Origin: Rutidosis leptorrhynchoides
Lineage: Eukaryota; Streptophyta; Magnoliopsida; Asterales; Asteraceae
NCBI RefSeq assembly: GCF_046630445.1
Contig: NC_092333.1
Span: 311,145,001-311,209,000, forward strand
Length of the DNA: 64,000 nucleotides
Direction: 5' to 3'
Shown here piece by piece: positions 10,787 to 20,916 of this stretch (its first letter is position 1; each line of letters opens with the position of its first letter). Below the pieces are notes generated by a model. The model was not told the origin of the DNA. It searched no databases and saw only the letters and a program-made list of their open reading frames with translations. Both the position numbers and the translations under genes were made by a program.

Positions 10787-12569
10787 ACATCAATTCGGAT
10801 ATTTTGCCATTTGGTACGTATAGCACGCCATGAAAATGGTTGGTTCACTTTCAATAAAGTTCATGGGTTTCTGAAACCTGCACTTGATCATCCCGGCGAC
10901 AATTGGTATGCTTCATTTATCTTTATTAATGAGGATGCAATTGATAAACAATACTCAGCTACTCGAGTATGGCGCAAATACTCGCATACCGTATCTGTTA
11001 CCTTTCCAAAACTCGTCACCAAAGAAAACCTTTTGTTTAATAGAATTAAAGCTGAAGAAATCAATGACATTAAATATGGGGAACACATGCTTTCACTGAC
11101 ATCCATGAGCCAAGATTGGGATATTTCACAAGGCTATGCCTGTGTTCTTGCTGGGAAAAAGAGTAAGCATTTACTTTTGCTACATATGCGTAAATAAAAT
11201 GTTCTTCTTTATTTATCCATTTAATCACTGTGACTTTTTAATTTTTCAGAAATTACTCCGCTTACCGCCATGCGATCATCATCGTATTCACAGCTTACCT
11301 TTACCACCGAGAAAATTATTGATAATACCCCCAAAATAGATGTAATGAGGGAGGAGGAAGATGAAGAAGAAGAAGAAGAAGAAGACATAGGTATGAATCG
11401 AGTTGCCTCTAGGGAACGTCGTACCTCAGGTAATGAAAATGACAACACTGAATTATGTAAAATTCCATACCAAAACCTGTACTTGTTTTCTTGCATACCC
11501 AGTACTGGTGGATTTTATAATCCAAACCATTCCTTATACTTTATGCCACCTTTGAAATTTTGTGAAGCATATTGGAACTCTTTTATAAATAACAATTTTC
11601 CTTTATCTCCAACAGCTAGTGAAGCACATCAAGACACTACATTAACAACTCTTCCGCCTTCCGCCAAGAGGAGAAGAACTAGTCAAATTCCTCCGTCATC
11701 CGCTCAACAAGGAGCTGGCCCTAGTTCTTCTCAACAACAAATTGCACTTCCCAATCTTGACACAAACATGCTTTCCTCCCTTTTAAAAGGACCACCACAC
11801 TCGTACGAAGATTTCGTGACTTTTTTGAATGCCATGGTGTGTCCTTCACTAGCCCAATTCTTTAGCAATTTATCTGATGTAGATGCCAAGAAGGTTAAGG
11901 CACAAAGTATCATTCTGAACATTGCTTCTGGTTTGAATGACCTTTAACGCCTATCTGATTTGCAAAATAGTGAAGTACTACAAATAAGGAGCTATCTGCT
12001 GAAAAGGAGAAAGTAGCCAAGACTGAACGAATAGCCACAGAGATAAAGAGGGAATACGAGACAATGAAGAGGCACTATGAAAATTGCAACAGTCAGAGGG
12101 CGGAGTATAAGGACCAAGTCAAAGAACTATCTTTCAGAGAAAAGCGGAATCTAAGCAAAATTGATGAACTAGTAAAGGAGAACGAAAAAATGCTTGAGCA
12201 AAATAACATGTTGAAAGAACAGCTTAAAGCCAAAGAGGAGAACGAAAGACGAATGATAACTGGCATTCCTGCGCTTGTAGAGCGTATCTTTAACTGTCAG
12301 GCACTATCTCACAGAATCCGTGAGTTTGTCCGCCTTGCCAAATCTGTTGAACGGTTAAAGTTTTCAATTTTATGAAAAGAAAACTACCAGAACTTCCAAA
12401 TCCTCTGCCTGAGGTAATCACATCAAAGATTAATGAAAATGCCAATTTAGAAGCTGATGCAGCCGGTGCCTCAATAGAAAATATGAGGTTTTCTGATCTT
12501 GAAAATCTTTGTAAAAGGCCAGATGTAACAATAGATGATGTATTGAATTATACTCCACAGGATGAATGA
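10787..12569 (+). pseudogene. Antisense ORF of element B, 5'-truncated
   Basis: Plus strand, antisense to the pol of B. The first part (to 11162) resembles the plant 'putative gypsy type transposon' domain (Pfam Transposase_28 family, from memory), with a GWFTF start and tryptophans further on. Likely introns are 11163-11249 (GTAAGC ... TTTCAG) and 11430-11615 (GTAATG ... CAACAG). The second is 186 nt, a multiple of three, without stops. Next come an acidic Glu-rich run, a Ser/Gln-rich linker, a hydrophobic segment, a frameshift near 11950-11985, a coiled-coil-like Lys/Glu stretch (12064-12300), another frameshift near 12370, and an acidic tail ending at 12569. The start is lost to insertion L. 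Tat-lineage elements are known to carry such extra antisense ORFs; their function is unknown to me. Confidence 0.65.
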
Positions 12570-13171
12570 AACACTATGTTGTTATACATCTGCTTTTACA
12601 TAATACTTAATATTGCACTTGGTTATGTATATTAGAAATATATGCTGTAACTTAGTAAGATTGTTGTAATGAACAATGCTCAAGATATTGAGATTGTACT
12701 TTGCAATCATTATAGCTATGAATATCAAAATCATATTCTCCGTCATACGCCTTCCGTCATGAAACTCATGAGGAAAAGTTATGAATTACTTTCGCCTTTA
12801 AATATTTTGCTGGACACTAAGATCCGTTTTCCGTTGTGCTCTGCATTTTGTGTATATAAGTTGTGTCATGACATTTTTTGTAGATTCATTTCATCGCTTC
12901 GATGCTTTAGTGAGTTCTACATGTCTCACTATCGATACAAGCATTTTGAATATGATTGTACTTCTACCACCGAAAGGCTTTCTTTATTTCTGCGAGTAGG
13001 GATGCACACAGCTATGTGACACTTGGGCTAAATAATCCTTGGCCGGATAAAATTTGTGAAAAATATTTCCATAAGAATAATTGCTATTATTCATATTCTT
13101 AAAGAAACTTTTACATTTACGACTATATCTCATGCATTTGACAGTTGATCAAGCTGTCGATGCATATAGTG
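12570..13171. other. Spacer of element B with hairpin
   Basis: Non-coding gap between the stop of the antisense ORF (plus) and the stop of integrase (minus), so the two transcripts converge here. At 12751-12777 an inverted repeat has arms CTTCCGTCATGA and TCATGAGGAA with loop AAC and one bulged G. It corresponds to the repeated hairpins in the spacers of A and D. An ORF at 12669-13019 has no recognisable relatives and lies in this spacer; I do not call it a gene. Confidence 0.6.
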
Positions 13172-13311
13172 CTAAGCATAAAATTTCTTTAAATTCATTG
13201 CATTCCAAGCTCTTTCATATTGCTCGCCGGAAGGCGCAGCAAGCATGTATGATCAATTCTGATTTACTTTCGTGACCTTATAAGGTCCTTCCCATTTTGG
13301 GGCTAGCTTTC
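13172..13311 (-). pseudogene. Integrase C-terminus of element B
   Basis: Minus strand. Translation right after the left edge of element A reads LAPKWEGPYKV, the GPY-type motif at the end of Ty3 integrases, then one in-frame stop, then about 25 residues to a stop at 13172. It continues the frame that breaks off at 20917 on the other side of element A. That shows A inserted into integrase rather than the two being neighbours. Confidence 0.8.
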
Positions 13312-13890
13312 TGTTAACACCTATTTCCTTATGAGGTAAGGCTTAGTGTGCCAATAAGATACTAGAAGTAATCTAGCTTTAGGAGGGCGGAGTGTTGCTG
13401 ATTGATTTTTACCCTTGGGAAATAATCCCTGCAGACCCGGTTCACAAGTGTAGAAACTTGTGGGGTGGCTTAATCAATCTGTCGTCCGTAGAGCGTAAGA
13501 GTGCTAGCCGGATGACTTCTAGTGAGAGAAAGTAGAGAGAGAAAGATAAGTGAAGTCTCGGCTCTCAAAGTTGTCAGAATGTCTGAACTGTGTAAAATGA
13601 CGACCCAAGGGGTCTATTTATAGTGTCAGATCCACCAGATTGCTTGGGGACACGTGTCAGATGATGATACGTTCTGTTATTCGTGATCCGAAATTTATGC
13701 TGAAGGTGGCGTTCTCCGGCCAGGGCTTACGCGCTAGGCGGCCTTCAGGGCTTACGCATGACGGAGCAGCCTGTACAGCGGAGAATGCTGGACGTATAAC
13801 TCCACAAAACTGTTGTTTCCAGCCTTCCTGATGCTACTTTTAAGCAACCATTATGCCTTTTATGTGTGTATACGATAGGATACACCATTA
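13312..13890 (-). repeat. 3' LTR of element A, 579 bp
   Basis: Minus strand TAATGGTGTATCC ... GGTGTTAACA. Nearly identical to 20338-20916 and 37427-37999. Contains a TATA-like TATAAATAG (minus) near 13614-13623. A 63-codon ORF on the plus strand recurs in all three LTRs but has no known relatives and is treated as chance. Confidence 0.9.
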
Positions 13891-13900
13891 AGTCCCCCCA
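13891..13900 (-). other. Polypurine tract of element A
   Basis: Minus strand TGGGGGGACT directly before the 3' LTR; the expected primer for plus-strand DNA synthesis. Confidence 0.8.
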
Positions 13901-14360
13901 GTTTAATGACTTAAGCATTTGAAGAATGATTAAGTCGTTAAACTTATGAAAAACGCATGCCAAACCAGCCTGTTCATTGCCCACTTGCATCGGGGAAAAC
14001 ATTTTAGGCATTAAATGCAGACGAGTTTTACTGACGCTGTTATGATTAATTTTTTACGGCTGAGATCGTCCACTCGCCTCCAGCTGTAAAAAGTGCTATT
14101 TCGTACCCTTCGTTTAAACTCACCCCTACACGTGTCTTAATCGTGGCCATAAAAATTGCATCGATGAAATCCTATAAAAACCGTCATAACCCTGTTACCA
14201 TCACTTTTTTACTTTTGCTAAGATCTAAAAAGCATATTTCTCCCCCAAATCTTCATCGCCTTCTTCAATCTTCAACTTTTTAAGGTTTACCGTCTTCCAA
14301 GGTCAGTACACTTCATCTTACTGCTATTTTCTTCTTCTTGATATCTTTTACTATATTACC

Positions 14361-15128
14361 ATGGCTTCTTCACGGAGTACTGGCCAAGAGCACGCCAAGC
14401 CTTCTTCATCAAATACCGCTGACATTCCAGAAGTTAGCATGATGGCTTCATCATTAACCAGTGAATATTTAGATGGCTTAAAGATTGCCTTTCGCCATCT
14501 CAATCAATACAACCCTGTTCTTCCCACCATCGGACAAACTGCTGACAACCCTCCTGAGGGGAAAATTACTTTATACGCTTTACAAATTACCCACGGCAAC
14601 CTCCGTGTTCCCCTTACTAACTTTCTTCTTCGCCTTCTTAGATATTATGGTGCCTGGCTTAGTCAGATACATCCCCATGGCCTTCAAAAATCATCCTTTT
14701 TGAAATGTATTGCAATGCTATTAAATAAAGCCTCGCATTAATGTTTTTATCTCTTTATTTAGAATCCGTACAATTAGCGATTGCTGGCTTACTATTGATA
14801 GTAAGAAAAATAATCATTTTGTTGGTCTAAATAGAGTTTCAAACTTGAACAAAAGTCCATTTTTCTTTGTTGATGAAACTGTTATTCCGGAGGAATACTC
14901 CGTTGTCCGGGAGTGGGGTGCTATTGATGCTAGCATAGGAAAGGGTGTTAAGATTTCTCCCTCAAAATAGCGGATAGTAAATAGTTTGAAAGGACTCCGT
15001 CTTCCACCCAGATCATACGAAAGGTATGAGGGAATTCTTGTGCTGTGCAAAGTGAGCCAAGAATGGCCGAGCAATTCTGTGCCAGTACTTCGTGGGAAAA
15101 AACAGGGTAGGATGTGATATGATCATTC

Positions 15129-15222
<94 letters not shown>

Positions 15223-16892
15223 GTCTACTGTTTGTCATGTGTACTTATATTGCTATTCATGTGTAACTTTTGCAGGCAACTCCGTGATGCAGGTTCGCTC
15301 TGCTCTTTTATCCGCTGATCTTGATGATGATGTAGAGGTCACTGCTCGTGACAAAACTGCTGAAGAGCTAGAGGCAGAGAGAATTGAAGCTGAAACTAAA
15401 GCTGCTGCTGATGCCGAAAAGGGGAAAGAAATTGCTGTGAGCAGCTCAGATAGCGAATCCGGGTCTGAACATACAGACACTAAGCGGACAACGGATGATA
15501 CCACCACCGCCGATCAGCAAACATCGGCATCAGTTGACATCACGGGTGAAACTAACCCTACTCTTCCTCCAACTCAAAAGACAAGAAAGAAGAGCATAGG
15601 CTCTAAAAGGGCGAAGAGTACATAGGAGGGTAATAAGCAGAAACGTAGGAGAAGTATGATCATTCTGCACTTTCTTAAAAATGCACATGTTTTTGCTTAT
15701 AACTGTTATGTTTGTTCATAATGCTAATTTGTTTTTGTTAGTAATTTTAGCAGAGTTGGATGATAGCCAAGGGAAGGCTACGGAGGGCGGTGACTGGAGG
15801 CCAGAGGGGAATCTTGAAAGTGAAGGAGAGAAGGGACTGAAAATGCCTGACCCAAACTTTGCTCCCTTCGATGAATCTGAATTTCATGAAGATAGGCCGG
15901 AAGGATACTCTGCTTATGATTCTCCTCTTCCTAATATCACTAACCCTACTGTCACCTCCTCCAATGTTCAAGAGCCAACTCTTCCTGCTCATGTGAGGGC
16001 TTTGCAGGCCATCATTGCAAACCCTGCCACTAAGGATAAAGAATTTGCAACTCTTCTTCAGGTATGAATGATAAGACCATCTACATGTATATGCTTGTAA
16101 GCTATTGATATGAGTTGCCTGAATTTACTCATAAAATTTTATTTTGTACAGGTTTGTGTTATCCCTGAGCTGAAACCTCAATTCACTGCTCTCCGTTCTG
16201 ATCAACTCAGGGAATCAACTATGGCAGCTCATGTACTGCTAACCAACCACCTGGACTCTGTGCTGCAACTGCAGGAGCATCAAGAGTCTATTCTTGCTTT
16301 AGCCTGTAAGGACATAACTGAAGGTGCAAATGCTCGTAAAAGAGCTGCTGATGCTGAGCGTGCCTTAAGTGATGCGCAGAAAATAATAAAGGCTAAAGAA
16401 GTTGAGCTAAAAAGTGCTCAAGATGTTGCTGCTGTTCTGCAAGGGGAAAGGGATGCTGAGAAGAAGATATTGGAAGAGGAACAGGTGAAAGTTGGTGAGC
16501 TGGAGAAACAGTTGAATGCAGAGAGAGAAAAGTCTGATGAGCTTCTCCGGAGGGCGGAGAAAGGTGAGGGCAATTTTGCTGAGCTTAAGAAGGGTGTACC
16601 AGGTCTGATAGCTAAGGTGCTTGGATCCAATCTTGTAGGGAATCCCTACAATGATTATGTTGATGCTGCCTGCGCCCAGGCTATTGCTGATGTGACCGGC
16701 AAGCTGTTCAAACGCCTTGCTCCCAATCAAACCCCTTCTGCTGCTATTGCCAAACTTATGCCTCCTGGTACTCAAGAAAAAATTGATGAGGCCAAGAACA
16801 AATTGATAAATTTGAAGATAAACGTTTTTGACGAAGTATGCAACAAAGATGATTCATCTGCTCAAGATGTGCTTAGCGTGCAGTTTGATTGA
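14361..16892 (+). pseudogene. Antisense ORF of element A (Transposase_28-like domain plus coiled coil)
   Basis: Plus strand, antisense to gag, four inferred exons. Exon 1 starts at ATG 14361 (Ser/Thr-rich head, then a domain resembling plant 'gypsy type transposon' proteins up to 15106). Intron 1 is 15107-15275, intron 2 15654-15753, intron 3 16062-16151, all GT...AG and phase-consistent. Exon 2 is Ala/Glu-rich then Thr/Asp-rich with a basic end. Exon 3 is acidic. Exon 4 (16152-16892) has a long Lys/Glu/Ala coiled coil and a conserved C-terminal region. Damage: a 1-base loss in an A run near 14690, a 2-base loss near 14725 relative to D, and TAG codons near 14969 and 15623. Coiled coil and basic patches suggest a structural or nucleic-acid-binding role, but this is a guess. 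Confidence 0.7.
15131..15218. repeat. (TA)n microsatellite in intron 1 of antisense ORF A
   Basis: About 88 bp of TA. It makes this intron 169 nt against 88 nt in element D, where the tract is absent. Its intronic place supports the intron call. Confidence 0.95.
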
Positions 16893-18015
16893 TTTTTGTA
16901 AAAATATCAAACAATGTTTTGTAATAATTTTCCATCTGATTTTGACATTATATATATATATATACCGACTTTATTGTGATGACTATGTGTGTTTACATGC
17001 TTGTTGCAAATATTTTGATGCTTAACACTTTAAAACCAATCGATTATGCACCTGAGCATAAAATTTCTATACACAATTGTGCAGTGTATAATTGAGCAAA
17101 TCATTTTAAAAAGTGTATAAGGTAATTCATATGTAGACGCCTTGTAGTATTAAGTTTTGCTAAATTAATATGATGTCTAATTTCTGTTAAACGCTTTCCG
17201 TCATAAAATTAATGAGGAAGAATAGAAAGTGTTTTAGAAGAATGATTACAAATCAATAAACTCTCCGTCTTACGCCTTCCGCCATAAAGTATATGTGGAA
17301 GAATTGAAAGTGTTTTAGAAGAATGATTACAAATCAATAAACTCTCCGTCTTACGCCTTCCGCCATAAAGTATATGAGGAAGAATTGCTAATTATTTTGC
17401 CTTCATACATAAAATATAGAACTTCGTTCTGTGAAGTAAGTTTTTTATAATGTTTGTCATGACAAGTATCTGAGTTTTGTATCATGCCTCGGTGCGTTCT
17501 AGTAAAACTTAAACGTTTTCTAGCTGATCCCTTGTGCCTTTACTGGCCGGCACAAAAGCTTCCGCCATCGGAGATATTTTAAAAATACACTCCTTCTGTG
17601 GGCAGGTTATAAATGTAATGTTTTACATTTGTCACGGGCAGCACTTTGTTTAAAAATATATAATATTTTCTTCGGTACTGTGCAGTACATAAACTTGATG
17701 ATGAATTTAGGTGGATCAAGCCTAATTAGTACGCCATGAATGTTTAATGTATGCAATTGCTAACATATGCACTGTAAAATTAGCACAATGGCTCACAGTA
17801 AATTGATAAATGCTGCTCTTCATTATAATGCGAAAATATGTTCTTCAAATGCCAAACATGTGTATTTTGGCATGAATACAACGATTGTGAAAGACAATGC
17901 CTTCATAAAAATGCTAAAAAACTGCTCTTGATAGTAAACTTTTGCTCTTGATAGCATGCTGAGATTTGCTTCTTCACACGCCGAGCGCCCAGCGCTATCC
18001 GGCCTACACACTTGA
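16893..18015. other. Spacer of element A between convergent ORFs
   Basis: Non-coding. Holds three hairpin units (17194-17382), a second inverted repeat TTGTGCC/GGCACAA (17532-17555) and a third, AAATGTAA/TTACATTT with loop TGTT (17611-17630). The last two are kept in element D at 57498-57521 and 57578-57597. The short ORFs here (for example 17823-18065) are frame shadows. Confidence 0.65.
17194..17382. repeat. 81-bp tandem repeat carrying a hairpin, x3
   Basis: Hairpins at 17194-17220, 17276-17301 and 17357-17382 lie 81 bp apart. Each has arms of the CTTCCGTCAT / ATGAGGAAG type around a 7-base AT-rich loop. The linkers contain AGAAGAATGATTACAAATCA in both later gaps. Confidence 0.8.
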
Positions 18016-20337
18016 TTATGGAATGAAAAACTCCTGAACTTCATCATCACTAAACAACCGATCATGCTTTCTCCAGTTTACGTTGCCTTTTGGTAAGTTC
18101 ACAAATGTGGATCTCTCCCTAGCCGGTGCCACATACTGTGAATGTATGGCGGCTACTCCGTTAGGAGTTGGGAACCTGATCTATGCATGAGCTGTCGATG
18201 TTATTGCTCCGAATTTAGCCAACGATGTCCTTCCAAAAGGGACGTTAAACCGAGAATTTCCATCTATGATTGTGAAATCAATTGTTTCTGTTCTTAACAA
18301 TGGGAATGTGCCCATAACAACTTCCAAACAAATCTGCCCCATGGCATTTACCGGTGCTCCCGTTAATCGAGAAACTTTCAATCTCGTTTGCCTAGCTCTG
18401 TCCTGCACATGCCTTGGAAAAGTCTTCAAGCAATGCCAGTAAATGATGTCAGCTTCACTTCCCGTATCTGTATAGATACAATTGACAAACTTATTGGCTA
18501 TCTCTGCTGAAATGATCACTGGCTGAACAGATAACGCCCAATTCTGAATTGGCTGAAAGATGATTGGAGCATATCTCCAGCTTTCCAAATTGCTGTTTGA
18601 TGATTCACCTTCTGCATAATAACTGTCGTTGATCCAAACCATCCTAATTACAACTTCTGGAGTTGTCTCACGCTCTGTGACCCGGTCTCCGTACTGCAGT
18701 TGGTTCCGATTATCTCTTCCGCCATGCTGCTCTCTTCTGTTCTCTCCACAGCGTCCTCTGTTACCGTCATTCCTTTGCCACGCAAATTTCCTGCGAGGAT
18801 CATTCCTCCTGTACTGTTTGGCAGGCAACAAATGATTCAATTCTCCTGCCTTGATTTTCGCTATGATTTCCCTCATCAAAGATTTGCAATTATCCGTATC
18901 ATGGCCCTACGCCTCATGGAAATCGCACCACAACTCACTATTTGGACCCTCCCTTTCTTCCATAGGTGTTGGAGCATTGAAAGTGGTCCGAATTGGTTCA
19001 GTGAAGAGGATCTCTTTCGGAGTTTTGGTAAGCGCCATAATCAACGGGTGCCTTTCTATTGGCTTTCTGTTGTGGTGAAAATCATTAGGGTGATTGTTTC
19101 CTCTCCATCCTCCATTTGAATTGTCATTCCTTCTCTGATTTCTGTCAAAATACCGTCCTCCGTTGTGCAGCTTGCTACTACTGCCAGTATCAAACTTGTT
19201 CCACCCACGCTCACCAACTCGTACATGCCTCTGTGCAACCTCCAATGCTTGATGCAATGTTTTTGGCAAGTCATACCGTAATGCATGAATAAGTGCACTA
19301 AACCGTCGTTGGTCCAGACAGAAAATGAAGCCAGACACAAGCTGTGATTCTGGACAATCAGGAATCTTCTGTGCTTCAAGTGTATAACGCATCATAAAAT
19401 TGCTCAAAGTTTCGTTATGATGCATTGTGATCTCGTGTGCATCAAGATGTGTCAGAGTACAGCTCCGTAGATTTTGGTATTGCATCACAAATTTTGCTCT
19501 CAAATCAAGAAAACTGGTAATACTCCTTGGCGGCAAACTAGCAAACCATTCGCGTGCCATTTTATGAAATACCATAGGAAACATATGGCACGCAGTTTCA
19601 TCTTTCCAATGCTGCAACCTCATAACACCTTCAAACATAGTCAGAAAATCTTCCGGATCCGTTGTGCCATCATAAACTCCAATTGCTGGTATAGCAAGAT
19701 TTCTGGGCAATGGATAATTAGCAATTCGATCAATGAAACACTGTGTAGATTCTGCCATGGCCGGTGGCTTGGTGGCTTGCTCTCCAGTAATGAGGGTAAA
19801 GAAATTATCCACGGCCACAGCACGGACTGCGGGCTGCGCTAAGCATTGCTTATACTTTGCCGGAGCTGTCTGCTTAAGAATGTCATTCAAAAGCAACACT
19901 GCCTGCTTCTCTGACATGAACTCAGCTTTGTCAGTTTCATCATCAGAGTCATTATTATCATAGCTCAGGTCGTTATCATCCCCAAAATCATCAATAAGAC
20001 TGCCCAGCTTGTCGAGTAGCCTGGATAACTTGTATTTTGATATAGATTGCCTCTTCATTATTTGCTTGTCTCTGCCATCCGCCATCCACCGAAGAGGTAT
20101 AAATGATAGACATCGCCGTGGTTGCATCAATGGTCGTCGCTCTGTATTAGTAACAAAATTTGAAAGTCTTTCTGCACTTTTAGCTGTCGCTTCTTCGATT
20201 ACTGGCCTTTTCTCCGAATTAGTTGCCAAATGTTTAAGTCTTTCTGCAGTTTCAGCAACTGTTTCTTCAATCGTACCATCTAGTGGCTGAACGGGTACAT
20301 CTTCAACAGTTATCATGTCATTAGTGGATGGCGCCAT
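18016..20337 (-). pseudogene. gag-protease polyprotein of element A
   Basis: One frame of 774 codons from ATG 20337 to the stop at 18016-18018. Residues 1-160 are an acidic and basic leader. Roughly 165-340 form the Ty3 gag domain (motifs REWFASLPPRSI and FMMRYTLEAQ, Tat-like). A basic Arg/Asn/Gly-rich region follows, then a CHHC knuckle (CDFHEA ... GHDTDNC) near 478, and an aspartic protease with the YTDTG active site near residue 620. Two nonsense codons break it: TAG at 18907-18909, where D has Trp, and TAG at 18181-18183, where D has Glu. The frame ends just after protease with FFIP, exactly as in D. Gag would form particles and protease would cut the polyprotein. No pol follows. Confidence 0.85.
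20330..20336 (-). other. Primer-binding site core of element A
   Basis: Minus strand TGGCGCC one base inside the 5' LTR end, the type used with tRNA-Arg in several Tat relatives (from memory). The gag ATG at 20337 overlaps it, so there is no leader between LTR and gag. Element B has the same arrangement at 37419-37426. Confidence 0.65.
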
Positions 20338-20916
20338 TGTTAACACCTATTTCCTTATGAGGTAAGGCTTAGTGTGCCAACAAGATACTAGAAGTAATCT
20401 AGCTTTAGGAGGGCGGAGTGTTGCCGATTGATTTTTACCCTTAGGAAATAATCCCTGCAGACCCGGTTCACAAGTGTAGAAACTTGTGGGGTGGCTTAAT
20501 CAATCTGTCGTCCGTAGAGCGTAAGAGTGCTAGCCGGATGACTTCTATTGAGAGAAAGTAGAGAGAGAAAGAGAAGTGAAGTCTCAGCTCTCAAAGTTGT
20601 CAGAATATCTGAACTGTGTAAAATGACGACCCAAGGGGTCTATTTATAGTGTCAGATCCACCAGATTGCTTGGGGACACGTGTCAGATGATGATACGTTC
20701 TGTTATTCGTGATCTGAAATTTATGCTGAAGGTGGCGTTCTCCGGCCAGGGCTTACGCGCTAGGCGGCCATCAGGGCTTACGCATGACGGAGCAGCCTGT
20801 ACAGCGGAGAACGCTGGACGTATAACTCCACAAAACTGTTGTTTCCAGCCTTCCTGATGCTACTTTTATGCAACCATTATGCCTTTTATGTGTGTATACG
20901 ATAGGATACACCATTA
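20338..20916 (-). repeat. 5' LTR of element A, 579 bp
   Basis: Same termini as 13312-13890. On its right, integrase of element B is cut after an Ile-Lys-Phe-Gly-Lys stretch. CTTTC flanks both ends of A. Confidence 0.9.
20640..20649 (-). promoter_or_regulatory. TATA box in 5' LTR of element A
   Basis: Minus strand CTATAAATAG, about 300 bases before the end of the 5' LTR and the gag ATG. The same box is at 37723-37732 (B) and 13614-13623. Confidence 0.6.

Larger units (their letters stand above)
13312..20916 (-). mobile_element. Tat-like non-autonomous element A (gag-protease plus antisense ORF)
   Basis: Complete element of 7.6 kb. LTRs at 13312-13890 and 20338-20916 are flanked by the perfect 5-bp duplication CTTTC (13307-13311 and 20917-20921) inside the integrase of B. 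Order on the minus strand: 5' LTR, primer site TGGCGCC, gag-protease (18016-20337), spacer with hairpin repeats, plus-strand antisense ORF (14361-16892), polypurine tract, 3' LTR. No RT, RNase H or integrase. Element D has the same layout, so this is a structural class that multiplied, not a single deletion. Confidence 0.88.

Noticed and set aside
12669..13019. 116-codon ORF in spacer of B
   Set aside because: Spans the hairpin, has no counterpart in A or D spacers and no recognisable domain.
13640..13831. 63-codon ORF repeated at 20666-20857 and 37749-37940
   Set aside because: Sits in the three Tat LTRs, antisense to their transcription, so repetition is explained by LTR identity.
17194..17382. 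CRISPR-like array
   Set aside because: Only three units, linkers are repeated too, and the setting is a plant retroelement.
20338..20916. One LTR shared by two tandem Tat elements
   Set aside because: The CTTTC duplication and the integrase frame resuming at 13311 show A inserted into B instead.
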